A stretch of DNA of 38,182 nt from Nitrospirota bacterium (lineage in GTDB: Bacteria; Nitrospinota_A; UBA7883; JACRGQ01). The notes under the pieces were generated by a model. It ran no database searches and had not been told where the DNA came from. It saw only the letters and a list, made by a program, of their open reading frames with translations. The stretch covers positions 1-38,182 of the forward strand of contig JAJRYD010000054.1 in NCBI GenBank assembly GCA_024275955.1. Reading direction: 5' to 3'. Made by a program: the position numbers and the translations under genes. This document shows, piece by piece, positions 6,964 to 16,500 of this stretch. Positions within the stretch are counted from its first letter, which is position 1. Every line of letters begins with the position of its first letter.

Positions 6964-8315
6964 GCCAAAGCAAAGCGGGCGGGCTTGGTTCGCACATATT
7001 CCTATACAGTTTCCTGTTTGGGATGATTATTTTTCTCGTCAACTATGTTTCGTCCGGGCATTATAAGCTTTTCGACCTTACGCCCCAAAAGCAGTACTCC
7101 CTTTCCAGCCAGACTGTAAAGGTGCTGAAGTCGCTAGACGAAAAGGTGACGGTAATCGCGTTTATGAAAGCCGGCACAGATATGCGCGCGAGCGTGAAAA
7201 GGCTTTTGGAAGAATACAGCTACCACTCCGACAAGCTGGAATGGGAATTTGTAGATCCAGATAAAAAGCCGGAGCTTTCCGCCAAGTATGGAGTAAACAG
7301 CTACAACAGTTTCGTGGTGGTGTCGTTTTCCGATAAGAGGGAGATGTTTAACGGAGTGATGAACGAAGACCAGCTTACAAACGCTGTTATAAGAGCCAGC
7401 TCTGAAAATGAGAACGTAGCTTATTTTACAACTGGTCATGGCGAGAAAGATCTGGAGAGTAAAGAAATTACCGGCTATGCCGAATTTGCAAAAGCTTTGC
7501 GGGCGGAAAATTTCCGCGTAGAAAGGCTTTTGCTTGCCAATCATAAAAGCGTGCCGAAAGATGCTACGCTTTTAATAATAGCAGGCCCGACAAAAGACTT
7601 TCTCGCGCGTGAAATAAGCACACTGCGCCGCTACCTTAACAGCGGCGGCGGCAAGCTTCTTTTTATGGCCGACCCGCTTACCAAAAGCAACGCTATCTCT
7701 CTTCTAAGCGAGTACGGCATAACAGCTATGGACGATGTTATAGTAGACAACCTAAGCAGGTCGCTGGGCGGGAACTACACTACCCCTGCGGTAGCTACCT
7801 ATAACGGCTCTCACGAGATAACGAAAGATTTTAAAATTATCACTCTCTACCCTATAGCTCGTTCGCTAAAAGTAGACAAGGGGGAAGGCTTGCAGGTGCT
7901 TGCCAGCACGTTCAAGGAGAGCTGGGGAGAGACCGATAAAGCCGGCATTGAAAAAGGTGTAGCCCAGTTCGACCCGAAAGAGGATAACAACGGGCCGCTT
8001 GCTATAGCGGCAGTCGCCGATATCGCCTCGGAGAGCGGGGCGGCAAAAAGCAGGCTTGTTGTCTTTGGCGATTCCGATTTCGTCGGCAACTCGTTTATCG
8101 GGCAGAACGGAAACCGCGACCTTATTATGAACACGGTAAATTCACTCGCGGGTGAACGGGAGAGAATAGCGATAAGACCTAGAGATATAGAGATGGAACC
8201 GCTTGTCTTTAGTGAAAATGAGATATATGCTATCGGCGCTATAAGCGCAATCGGCATTCCATTGTTTGTGGCGGTTACCGGAATAGCGGTCAACCGCCGC
8301 AGGAAACGTTCTTAA
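6960..8315 (+). CDS. GldG-like ABC transporter auxiliary protein
   Basis: A 451-residue membrane-anchored protein of the ABC-transporter auxiliary (GldG-like, DUF4350-related) family. One membrane segment lies near the N-terminus (IFLYSFLFGMIIFLVNYVSS) and one near the C-terminus (IYAIGAISAIGIPLFVAVTG), with a large periplasmic domain between them. Family features include FDLTPQKQYSLSSQTVKVLK just after the first segment, VAYFTTGHGEKD, and a GATase-like fold portion (LLIIAGPTKDF and GGGKLLFMADP). It ends in a basic cytosolic tail. It overlaps the permease gene by 4 nt. The grpE gene begins 27 nt downstream and may share the transcript. Biochemical role in export is not established for most members. 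Confidence 0.88.
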   Translation: MSQSKAGGLGSHIFLYSFLFGMIIFLVNYVSSGHYKLFDLTPQKQYSLSSQTVKVLKSLDEKVTVIAFMKAGTDMRASVKRLLEEYSYHSDKLEWEFVDPDKKPELSAKYGVNSYNSFVVVSFSDKREMFNGVMNEDQLTNAVIRASSENENVAYFTTGHGEKDLESKEITGYAEFAKALRAENFRVERLLLANHKSVPKDATLLIIAGPTKDFLAREISTLRRYLNSGGGKLLFMADPLTKSNAISLLSEYGITAMDDVIVDNLSRSLGGNYTTPAVATYNGSHEITKDFKIITLYPIARSLKVDKGEGLQVLASTFKESWGETDKAGIEKGVAQFDPKEDNNGPLAIAAVADIASESGAAKSRLVVFGDSDFVGNSFIGQNGNRDLIMNTVNSLAGERERIAIRPRDIEMEPLVFSENEIYAIGAISAIGIPLFVAVTGIAVNRRRKRS

Positions 8316-8342
8316 ATAAATAATAAGAGGTCAAAAGCAGAT

Positions 8343-8927
8343 ATGAGCGAAGAAGAGGAAATAAAAGTAAAAGTTACCGACAAACGTCATTGGGTAAACG
8401 AGGACGATGATAACGGCGGGGAAGCTAACCTCGATATGCTACCTACCTACGTTCAAAATCTCGAACGGCAGTTGGCAGTTGGCGATACAAAGCTTAAGGA
8501 ATATGTAGCGGCCTTTAAAGAAAAGATGGCGGAGAACGATCAGTTTCGGGCGAGGCTCCAAAAAGATGTAGACCGCAGGGTAGAGGTAGCTCTCGCCTCT
8601 ATGCTAAAAGAGATAGTGCCGGCAATAGACAACCTTACACTAGCTGTAGATTCGGCGAAAGGCAGTAACGATATAGAAAAGCTTATCGAAGGCGTTTCGA
8701 TGACGCAGGCGGCGCTTTTAAACGCGCTGAAAAACTGCGGTATGAAAGAGGTAGATTGTCTTGGAGAAGAGTTTAACCCCGCTATAGCGGAAGCTGTCGG
8801 CGTAGAGCCGGTATCTGAGATGGAAAAGGAGAACAAGGTGGCGCAGGTTCTTCAGCCCGGCTATATGCTTGGCGATCTTCTTGTAAGGCCGGCGCGCGTA
8901 AAGGTGGGCAAGCTGATAGATGGATAA
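8343..8927 (+). CDS. grpE: GrpE nucleotide-exchange factor
   Basis: GrpE releases ADP from DnaK in the Hsp70 cycle. The protein has 194 residues, normal for the family. The acidic N-terminus is followed by a long coiled coil (about 40-90), then the four-helix and beta domains with [47 protein letters not shown] and the closing segment [18 protein letters not shown]. These are the conserved GrpE blocks. It sits 27 nt after the ABC operon and overlaps the start of dnaJ by 8 nt (ATGGATAA), so the two co-chaperones are coupled. No CIRCE or sigma-32 type site is visible upstream; AGAGG lies 12 nt before the ATG. Confidence 0.95.
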   Translation: MSEEEEIKVKVTDKRHWVNEDDDNGGEANLDMLPTYVQNLERQLAVGDTKLKEYVAAFKEKMAENDQFRARLQKDVDRRVEVALASMLKEIVPAIDNLTLAVDSAKGSNDIEKLIEGVSMTQAALLNALKNCGMKEVDCLGEEFNPAIAEAVGVEPVSEMEKENKVAQVLQPGYMLGDLLVRPARVKVGKLIDG

Positions 8928-10008
8928 AAGAGATTATTACGAGGTAATCTGTATCGGCAGGTCTGCCTCTAAAGACGAAATAAAAAAGGCATACCGAAAA
9001 GCGGCGATGAAATATCATCCCGATAAAAACCCCGGCGACAGGGAAGCCGAAGAAAAGTTCAAGGAAGCTTCGGAGGCGTACGAGGTGCTTAGCGACGAGA
9101 GTAAGCGCCAGATATACGACCAGTTTGGCCATGCTGGGCTGAAAGGCTCCGGTTTTTCTGGCTTCTCCGGTTTTGAAGATATCTTCTCCAATTTCGGCGA
9201 TATCTTTTCCGATATTTTCGGCGGCGGCAGGGCGAGACACCGCGGAGGAGGAGCCGACCTTCGGTACGATATGAGCATAACGCTGGAAGAGGCGGCGACA
9301 GGCGCGGACAAAGAGATAGAGTTTAAGAAGTCGGTCAGGTGCGATGCCTGCGGAGGTTCCGGCGCGGAGCTAGGTACTAGGCCCGAAACCTGTCAGACAT
9401 GCGGAGGACAGGGGCAGGTGGCGAGGCAACATGGGTTTTTTGCCGTCAGCACGACATGCCCGTCATGCGGCGGTAGCGGGTGCGTCATAAAAAGCCCGTG
9501 CGGGAATTGCAGGGGAACAGGCAAAGCTACGGAAGATAAAACATTAAATGTAAAAGTACCGGCAGGTATAAACGCCGGACAAAACCTAAGGCTTACAGGC
9601 GAAGGCGAGGCCGGAACGCACAGCGGCCCTCCGGGCGACCTTTACGTCGTCATACATATAAAGGAACATGCTATATTTGAAAGGGAAGACCAGCATCTTG
9701 TATGCCAGCTTCCTATATCTTTCTCTCAGGCGGCGCTCGGCGCCGAGATGGAAATGCCTACGCTCTTGGGTAGAGCTACGCTTAAAATCCCTAAAGGAAC
9801 GCAGACGCACAAACTGTTCAAGATAAAAGGCGAAGGTATGCCGTCGCTGGGAGGCGGAGCCAACGGCGACCTTCTGGTGCAGGTGGTTGTGAAAACGCCG
9901 GAAAAACTTAGCAAAGAGCAGGAAAGAGTTATACGCGAGTACGCAGAGCTTTCCGGCGAGAAAGTTTCCGAAAAGACAAAAGGGTTCTTTCACCGCTTCA
10001 CCCGCTAA
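8920..10008 (+). CDS. dnaJ: DnaJ (Hsp40) co-chaperone
   Basis: A full type I Hsp40 of 362 residues. J domain residues 1-67 contain the HPD triad (H33-P34-D35). A Gly/Phe region follows ([14 protein letters not shown]). The zinc-binding domain has four Cys repeats: [24 protein letters not shown] and CGNCRGTG. C-terminal substrate-binding domains contain [20 protein letters not shown] and GDLYVVIHI. It stimulates DnaK ATPase and delivers unfolded clients. The ATG at 8920 lies inside the 3' end of grpE. dnaK is 20 kb away on the opposite strand. A repeat-rich spacer with two hairpins follows the stop. Confidence 0.97.
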   Translation: MDKRDYYEVICIGRSASKDEIKKAYRKAAMKYHPDKNPGDREAEEKFKEASEAYEVLSDESKRQIYDQFGHAGLKGSGFSGFSGFEDIFSNFGDIFSDIFGGGRARHRGGGADLRYDMSITLEEAATGADKEIEFKKSVRCDACGGSGAELGTRPETCQTCGGQGQVARQHGFFAVSTTCPSCGGSGCVIKSPCGNCRGTGKATEDKTLNVKVPAGINAGQNLRLTGEGEAGTHSGPPGDLYVVIHIKEHAIFEREDQHLVCQLPISFSQAALGAEMEMPTLLGRATLKIPKGTQTHKLFKIKGEGMPSLGGGANGDLLVQVVVKTPEKLSKEQERVIREYAELSGEKVSEKTKGFFHRFTR

Positions 10009-10021
10009 CCGCTTGCTTGGG

Positions 10022-10070
10022 CCACGCAGGTGCGTGGAGACAGCTCTTGCAGGCGGCCACACAGGGTGTG
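10022..10070 (+). repeat. Two related hairpins after dnaJ
   Basis: CCACGCA-GG-TGCGTGG (10022-10037) is a perfect 7-bp stem, and CACAC-AGG-GTGTG (10058-10070) is a similar 5-bp stem, 20 nt apart. They follow dnaJ by 14 nt and could slow or end transcription, but there is no T tract. They look like members of a dispersed intergenic repeat. Confidence 0.45.
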
Positions 10071-10583
10071 AGCCGGCCATCGCAGACGATAGATATAGTT
10101 ATGTCGGTTAGCTCCACTACCTGCGGAGGTCGCTTCTTACTATCTAAATCATAGCCTTGCGCTCACTCGCTTCTCCTGCGCAACAACGCAACGGCGTGGA
10201 GCGAGTAGTCGCACGCGGTAGATGCAGTTTGCCGGTTTGATGAAGATTGTCAGATGAGTGCGCCGTTGCCGCCTTCGGTGGGGCTTCTTGTACAACCAGC
10301 GACAGGCAAGCCAGAGATTGCCACATCGTCAACTGCATTGACTCCCCAGCAATGACAGCTCTGCGCCCTTTGCGCTCTCTGCGGTAAAAGAGAAGGCGTA
10401 AAGCGCTCCGCCGGTAGACGGCAGTGGTTTGCTTGGAATAGCTTCGAATTTTCTATGGTTATATTCTCCACCAGCGACAGGCAAGCCCGCAATGCGGGTT
10501 AAAAATTTGCGCCGATGGAGGCGTGATGATATGAGATTGCGACATCGGCTTTCGTATCGCCTGAGCTTATATTGATATCTTCC
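10071..10583. repeat. Gene-free mosaic of dispersed intergenic repeats
   Basis: No convincing gene lies here. The stretch is made of repeat-like pieces. An 18-bp direct repeat, ACCAGCGACAGGCAAGCC, occurs at 10295-10312 and 10470-10487. The piece at 10314-10358 reads on the minus strand as GTCATTGC...GTGGCAATCTC, the layout of a palindromic intergenic repeat widespread in bacterial genomes; 10533-10560 is a related fragment starting GAGATTGCGACATCG. Bases 10359-10385 (CTCTGCGCCC...CTCTGCGGT) resemble another common intergenic repeat. Short open frames on both strands overlap these pieces and show no family features. The genes on both sides are convergent. Confidence 0.55.
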
Positions 10584-10780
10584 CTAAAGCAGCCGAGACT
10601 GAAGAAAAGATGTTTTTTCACCGTTGTGCTGAAAGTTTCCGGCTATCTTCTGGTTGCCGACAGAGATGCTGGTTTCCATGTTAATAGAATCTACAGCGGC
10701 AGATATCGAAGGCGCGCAGAGCAGAAGCACCACTGCGATTGTCGGCGTTATAATACGGTCAGTGTCTTATTATTCGGCAT
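10584..10780 (-). pseudogene. Frameshifted remnant of a third bat-operon gene (possibly batD)
   Basis: An ATG at 10780 starts 2 nt after the batB stop, as expected for the next operon gene. That frame reads MPNNKTLTVL and stops. Shifting by one base restores ITPTIAVVLLLCAPSISA, a good signal-peptide core, then AVDSINMETSISVGNQK, until a TAG at 10584-10586. Frame one plus the shifted frame give a normal secreted N-terminus, so a single-base indel plus truncation is the simplest explanation. Downstream sequence is repeat mosaic. BatD, a periplasmic protein beginning with beta-sandwich repeats (pattern ...S.D...ISVG...), often follows batB; the match is only suggestive. Confidence 0.45.
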
Positions 10781-10782
10781 TT

Positions 10783-11793
10783 TTACCGAGAAATAAACTT
10801 CTCCTTAGGGACAATGAAAAACTCCGCGAAAACAAGCACGAGTGCCAGCCCCAAAAGCGATTGAAAACGGTCGATATACATCGTCAGGCTTGCGGAGGTT
10901 ATGTTGCTTTTTTCCAGAGACTGTATAGACTCTATCACCGGCTCTATGTCGAACAGCCCTCCCCTAGACGATACGAACAGCCCGCCGGTTATCCGTGCCA
11001 TATCTTCCAGCGTTTTCGAGTTTTGCTTCGTTAAAACCGTTTCACCGTTTATATCTTTTTTGTAGTGCATCAGTTTGCCGTTGGAATCTCTCACAGGTAT
11101 CGGCACCCCTGTTTCCCTGCCTAGCCCTACGGTATAGATTTTCACTTTTTGCTCTGCCGCTTCTTCTGCCAGCTCTACAGGGTTGCCTTCGTTATCTTCG
11201 CCGTCGGTTATAAGCAGTATCACTTTCGATCTTGCCTTGCTAGCCGCAAAAGAGCCGATTCCTTTTTTGAGCGCTCCCGATATATCGGTTCCTCCCACAG
11301 GTATAGAATTTAGCGTTATCGAGTTTAAAAACATTTTGAAGGTAGATATGTCGAGGGTAAGCGGGCTTTCCACCGCACTTTCTCCGGCAAAAAGCATAAG
11401 CCCCATCCGGTTGCCCTCCAGCCTGTCGGCAAGCCTTTCAATCTCTTTTTTTGCTTTTGTTAGTCTGTTGGGGGCGATATCTTCCGCCGCCATGCTGAGA
11501 GATGTGTCGAGCAGTACCATTATGTCTACGCCGACTCTTTTTACCTGCCTCGGCTCCACTCCGAATTGCGGCCTTGCAAGCGCTACTATAAGCACCGCCA
11601 GCGCCGCTAGGAAAATGGAAAACTTAATAAGAATTATTTTTTTATCTACTCCGATAATCAGCCTTTGCAAAAGCATTTGAGAGGCGAATTTTTCCATTCT
11701 CTTTGACGCGCTTTTGTTTAACCGTACAAAGAGCAGTGCCAGTAGTGGTAGGAGTATTAAAAGGTAGAACATCTCAGGATTAGCGAACTTCAT
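10783..11793 (-). CDS. batB: BatB-like von Willebrand factor A membrane protein
   Basis: A 336-residue VWA protein of the Bacteroides aerotolerance type. Two hydrophobic segments lie at the N-terminus (FYLLILLPLLALLFVRL and IFLAALAVLIVALAR), then FGVEPRQVKRVGVDIMVLLD and the metal-ion site DTSLSM (DxSxS), with TGGTDI-like T and D ligands in PVGGTDISGALK and ITDGEDNEG. A C-terminal membrane helix (LLGLALVLVFAEFFIV) ends the protein. The domain faces the periplasm in related proteins. The start ATG immediately follows the batA stop (TAAATG). Role in stress tolerance or envelope assembly is inferred from the family; no moxR or DUF58 gene is adjacent, which is unlike most bat loci. A broken gene follows. 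Confidence 0.85.
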   Translation of the reverse strand: MKFANPEMFYLLILLPLLALLFVRLNKSASKRMEKFASQMLLQRLIIGVDKKIILIKFSIFLAALAVLIVALARPQFGVEPRQVKRVGVDIMVLLDTSLSMAAEDIAPNRLTKAKKEIERLADRLEGNRMGLMLFAGESAVESPLTLDISTFKMFLNSITLNSIPVGGTDISGALKKGIGSFAASKARSKVILLITDGEDNEGNPVELAEEAAEQKVKIYTVGLGRETGVPIPVRDSNGKLMHYKKDINGETVLTKQNSKTLEDMARITGGLFVSSRGGLFDIEPVIESIQSLEKSNITSASLTMYIDRFQSLLGLALVLVFAEFFIVPKEKFISR

Positions 11794-12780
11794 TTAGGGA
11801 AGCCTCCTCAAGAAATGAGCGTGCGCGAGCCATTCAGAAACCAAAAGAAAAATAGCCAGCCCCGCAGGTATGGCGAACTGTTCGGTGTATTCGTAATATA
11901 TCCGGCTTTTTACTTTGGATTTTTCCAGCCGGTTTATTTCGGTATATATTTCTTCCAGTTCTTTTTGATTCTTAGCAGAAAAATATCTAGCTCCGGTACT
12001 ATCGGCGATTTCGTTTAAAAGTTTTTCGTCTATCTCGCTGTTCACCCGCACGCGCCGTCTGCCGAAGCGGGGGTCGTCAATATCCATCAGAAAACTGCCA
12101 TTCTGCCCAAGCCCGATGGTGTAGACTTTTATTTTTTCGCCAACCGCCAGTTCTATAGCCGAGCGCGGGTCTATAAGCCCTCGGTTGTTCACTCCATCGG
12201 TAAGTAGTATGACGATTTTAGATTTCGCGCTCGATTCTTTTAATCTGTTCACTCCGTTGGCAATCGCCATTCCTATTGCGGTTCCGTCTTCCAGTATTCC
12301 GCTTTTTATCGGCGTGATAAAAGATTTCAAGACAGCGTAGTCGAGGGTAAGCGGGCATTTGGTAAAGCTCGATCCGGCGAAAAGGATAAGCCCTATACGG
12401 TCGTTGGTACGGTTTTCTATAAAATTTCCTATAGCCTTTTTTGCCGCTTCGAGTCTGCTTGGTTTTACATCCATTACGTCCATGCTTGTGGAGATATCAA
12501 GCGCCAGCATTATGTCGATGCCGTCTCTGCTTATCTGCTGGAAGCCGTCTCCTGTTTGCGGTCTAGCAAGAGCTATTATTATAAATGCGGCGGCGCAGAT
12601 TCTTAAAATGAACGGAACATGGCGGAATTTTACCGATGGAGCTTCTCTTATCTTTTTAATTTTTCTTAGCGACGGGAACCGTATGCCGGTTTTAGCTCTA
12701 TTTTTCAGGCTTTTGTATATTTTCACCCAAATCGGCAAAAGTGCGAGTAGCAATAAAAAATATGGATATGCGAACCTCAT
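11794..12780 (-). CDS. batA: BatA-like von Willebrand factor A membrane protein
   Basis: A 328-residue relative of BatB and first gene of this pair. The N-terminal helix is FLLLLALLPIWVKIY, the second helix is FILRICAAAFIIIALAR, and the VWA domain has the MIDAS motif DISTSMDVMD, the Thr in EDGTAIGMAI and the LLTDGVNNRG segment. The C-terminal helix lies near AIPAGLAIFLLVSEW. The motif set marks a metal-dependent protein-interaction domain outside the inner membrane. BatA and BatB probably form a complex. It is divergent from the low-complexity protein gene. Canonical bat operons start with moxR and a DUF58 gene; neither is upstream here, so the operon is reduced or dispersed. Confidence 0.85.
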   Translation of the reverse strand: MRFAYPYFLLLLALLPIWVKIYKSLKNRAKTGIRFPSLRKIKKIREAPSVKFRHVPFILRICAAAFIIIALARPQTGDGFQQISRDGIDIMLALDISTSMDVMDVKPSRLEAAKKAIGNFIENRTNDRIGLILFAGSSFTKCPLTLDYAVLKSFITPIKSGILEDGTAIGMAIANGVNRLKESSAKSKIVILLTDGVNNRGLIDPRSAIELAVGEKIKVYTIGLGQNGSFLMDIDDPRFGRRRVRVNSEIDEKLLNEIADSTGARYFSAKNQKELEEIYTEINRLEKSKVKSRIYYEYTEQFAIPAGLAIFLLVSEWLAHAHFLRRLP

Positions 12781-12983
12781 AACTGCTATAATCTACCCAT
12801 TGGAGAAATATAAACTCCATATTTTACTACCTGAATTGGACGACTAATTGAAGTTCCTTTTTGCGGAAAACAAATCCGCCATTGATATAGCATACCGTTA
12901 AAGGTACTATCTGGGGACAGTAGGGGCAAGCATATTTCCGGTTTTTTCAGGGTCACGAAGCTTTATTTTTACAAGGTTTTACG

Positions 12984-13442
12984 ATGAATAATTCGAGATA
13001 CAATTCGCGCGGTAAGGGCGGCAATCATGCTAACGGCAATCAAGCCAATGGTAATAGAAGCTACGGCGGTGTTTCCAATCGCGGTTCTGGTGCTTCGGGG
13101 CAGGGTGGCAACAGGCCTGTTTCGTCAAACTATACGGTAGATCTTTTTCATCACCATGTCGGCGCGCAGTCGAACCAGCCTGGCAAACCAGAGCGTGGAA
13201 AACCAAAATTCCAGCGCTCCGGCCCGCCTTCCAGAGGAGGGGTAGGCAAAACCGGATTTACCAAGCGGAACAGCGAGCCGAAAAAAGCTATAGCAAGAAA
13301 AGGTTATGTGAACTGTAACTTTGAGATGAAAGACGATCTTTACAAAAAGTTCACGGAAAAGCTTAAAGATTCCTCCAAAACGCCTAAAGAGGTTATAAGC
13401 CAGCTTGTAAGCTTTTATAACATGGGTAAAATCAAGATTTGA
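12984..13442 (+). CDS. Low-complexity protein with ribbon-helix-helix-like C-terminus
   Basis: A 152-residue protein with two contrasting parts. Residues 1-105 are disordered: repeats such as HANGNQANGN, Gly/Ser/Arg stretches and many basic residues. The last 45 residues read as a short beta strand (GYVNCNFEM) followed by two helices (DDLYKKFTEKLKDSS, TPKEVISQLVSFYNM). This is the strand-helix-helix order of MetJ/Arc-type DNA-binding proteins. A nucleic-acid-binding role is inferred from the fold guess and basic tail, not from a known family. AGG lies 7-8 nt before the ATG. It sits 61 nt upstream of addB on the same strand, so it might share that transcript, and is divergent from batA. Confidence 0.7.
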   Translation: MNNSRYNSRGKGGNHANGNQANGNRSYGGVSNRGSGASGQGGNRPVSSNYTVDLFHHHVGAQSNQPGKPERGKPKFQRSGPPSRGGVGKTGFTKRNSEPKKAIARKGYVNCNFEMKDDLYKKFTEKLKDSSKTPKEVISQLVSFYNMGKIKI

Positions 13443-13503
13443 CCTTGTCTCCAGCAGTCGGTCTTGTTCTTATCTGTTATTGTTCTATTTTCGGTGCCGT
13501 TAA

Positions 13504-16500
13504 ATGCCGGAAATTCTAGAGATATATCCGACACGTCTTAAGGTAGAAGATGTTTTATGGGAGAGGCTTGCCGCTTCCGGCATAAAAACAGGGTTTACCG
13601 AAAATCTGCTAACGGTTGGAGAATTTGAAAAGGAACTTATCTGCGAGCTTGTTCATGTAAGGCCGATTTCCGAGATGGAAAGAGGCCTCTTACTGCATGA
13701 CGCGGTATCGGGTGTTGAGCTTATACGGAGAGATTCTTTTCTCGCTGGGCTAGCCTCAAGCGATGGGTTTATAAGGTCGATGGGGGAGCTTATACAGCAG
13801 TTTAAGCTTGGTCTTCTTAACCATCGTGAACTCGCTAAAATAAAGCTGTTTGCTCCTTCCAAAGAGCGATGGATTAAATCGGTATTTGAAAGATACGAAA
13901 AATCGTTAAAGAAATATCAACTATACGATAATGCCGATATCCGCATAAAGCTTATAGAAAGTCTTTCAGATTTGAAAGGCGCTCCCCGTTGCCTTGCGCG
14001 TTTTAGCGAGCTTCATTTCTATGATATTTTTCATTACACTCCATTCAGGTTCGAGCTTATACGCCGTCTTGGTATAAGAATGGGGGTAGGCGAAAAGCTG
14101 GTTATTCATTTTCCGTTGCCGGACGAAAGGCGAAAAGCTTTCGATTTCGTAGAAAGAGATATCCAAAAATTCCAGTCGCTGGAAGATATGGAGGGCGGGC
14201 TGGAAATCGCGTTCGATACCGGCGGGGGAGATGCCAAAACAGCTCTTTTGAATTTCTCGAACCTTATATTCTCGGAAAAGGAAGATGAAAATCCTCTTAT
14301 GGCTGAAAAAACAGCCGACAGCCTTTTGATAACGGCAAATTCGAGCCGGTACCGTGAGGTGGAAGAGGTTGTTTCCAAAATACGGTCGATGGAAAAAGGA
14401 AACTGGTCAGACTTTTGCCTCGTTTTTAGAAACCTTGAGAACTACGGCTCGATAGTTGAGGATGTTTTTCGCAGGGCAGATATACCTCTCTACCTCAGGC
14501 GCGGCCTGCCGGTAAAGAATAACCCGCTGGTGCGCAGTCTGCTTACGGTTTTCACTGTTATCGAAACCGATTTTGACAGGGATGAGCTGGTTAAGCTCGC
14601 CACTTCCGATTATTTTTCGCTACTACCTCATGGAAGCGATTCTGTCGCGCTTGAAAACCTTTTCATCGAAGCTGGAATTATGAACGGCCCGCCAGCGAGC
14701 TGGAAAAAACGGCTTGCCGCGCTTCCAAAGAAGAAGCTGGCGCGCCTGAAAAAATCTTCCACGGTATTAAAGAAAATCTTAAAACTTCTATCGCTCATTG
14801 AAAAAGTTGCAAAAAGCGGCAGGGCCGAAACCGTTTTAAAGAATTTTAAATCGGCCATAAAACTTCTTTCAATAAAACCTCTAAAACAGGCAGACAGATA
14901 TTCCATAAGAGATATGTCGTGTCATGCTAGGTTTTTTGAGCTACTGAACGAAATGGAGAAACTGCTTACGAAAAAAGAGCTAAGAGCTACGCGGTTCGGC
15001 TGGAAAGATATGGAGAGACTGCTTGTAAACTCGCTTGGTAATATTTCCGTTCCCGAGTGGTCAAGCCGGAACCATGTTTACGCGCTGAATGTTCACGAAC
15101 TTGCCGGAAGAAAATTTCCACACCTGTTCGTATGCGGACTGCACGATGGGGAATTTCCCCAAAAATCTACACGGGGAAGCATCCTTGCCGAAATGGAAAA
15201 AAAGGAGTTTAACAAAATACATGCCGAAACTATTTTGAGAAACCTGCCGCACTGTAAAAGAGGGCGGCAGGTTTTCAGCAGGCTTGGCGAATCGTGGGAG
15301 GAGGAATCGTTTCTCTTTTACCTTGCATCTAGGTCGGCTACAAAAAAACTTTTTCTTTCGTATAGCTCGAGCGATATGAACGGTAGCGATCTTGTCAGGT
15401 CTTCGTTCATTGACGACGTTGTTACGGTTTTCCCCGGCATTAAGGAGGAGTCGTCAAAAGCTGTTGCGATAGAAAAAGGCTACGACGAACAGATAGACAG
15501 GCAGGCGAGGGAAGCAAAACTGCTTAGAGACCTTTTTAACAAAGATGCCGAGGAGGCAGATACGATAAGAGAGTACTTCGAGATGTTTATAGGCAGAAAG
15601 GAGAGCGGCAGGCTTTTCAGCCTTTCTGGGGTAAGAAGTAAAATGGAAAGGGAGAGGGCCGGTTTTTATTCTCAGTATTATTCAAAAAATGAGCAAGCCA
15701 AACGCCGTTCTCTCTCGACAGTCTACACGGGGAAGGTTGGCAATCTTCCGCAGGTTGCCAAGTTTTTTAGTGTCGTTAACGCGAAAGGCTATTCGCCAAG
15801 CGCTCTTGAAAATTATTCCGCCTGTCCTTTTCGTTACTTCGCCGGCAGGCTTTTGGAGTGCGAACCGCCCGAGCCTCCGCGGGCAGATATCGAAAGAACC
15901 GCTAAAGGGACGCTAATCCACGCGGTTCTGGAAGAGTATTACGGCAGTCCTAAAAAGTTTTTTAAAAGACCAATTCTCAAACCGGAAAAAGAAAGAGTCG
16001 AAAAGATTATCGAGATTGCCGAATCGGTTTTTGAAAAATTTGAAAAAGAAGAGCTAAAGGGCGACCGTGAGCTATGGAAAATAACAAAGGAGCATATTAA
16101 GGGAGCGTTAAAGCTTTTTATTGCCCATGAGACGGGTGAGTTCGAAAAGGAACCGTTTACCGTGCTTGCGTCGGAATATCGTTTTGGAAAGGGGAAGCCT
16201 CTTTTTCTAAGCGTCTCCGGCAGAGATATACCTCTGGCCGGTTCTGTCGACCGCGTCGACTATCTGCCTAAGCAAAAGGCGATAAGGGTGGTCGACTATA
16301 AATATACGGCGAACCATTCTAAATATAAAAAACTTTTAAAGGAAGAAGCATTCGGCGATGAGAGTTTTCAGATGCCTATCTACATGGTCGCGGCATCTGC
16401 CGAGACTTTTGGCGGGAAAAGACCGGACGGTGTAAAAAATCTTTTGGCAAGGTATCTGTCGCTGAAAAATGAACCGGATATGTCGATTCCACGAGGCTTG

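Noticed and set aside
10295-10487. Possible CRISPR from the 18-bp direct repeat
   Set aside because: Only two copies 175 nt apart, no regular spacer series, and no cas genes nearby.
10144-10492. Open frames on the minus strand in the spacer after dnaJ
   Set aside because: They are built from intergenic repeat pieces and have no ribosome site or recognisable domain.
10783-12780. VWA pair as a MoxR-VWA counter-conflict system
   Set aside because: No MoxR ATPase is present, and membrane helices plus order match BatA-BatB.
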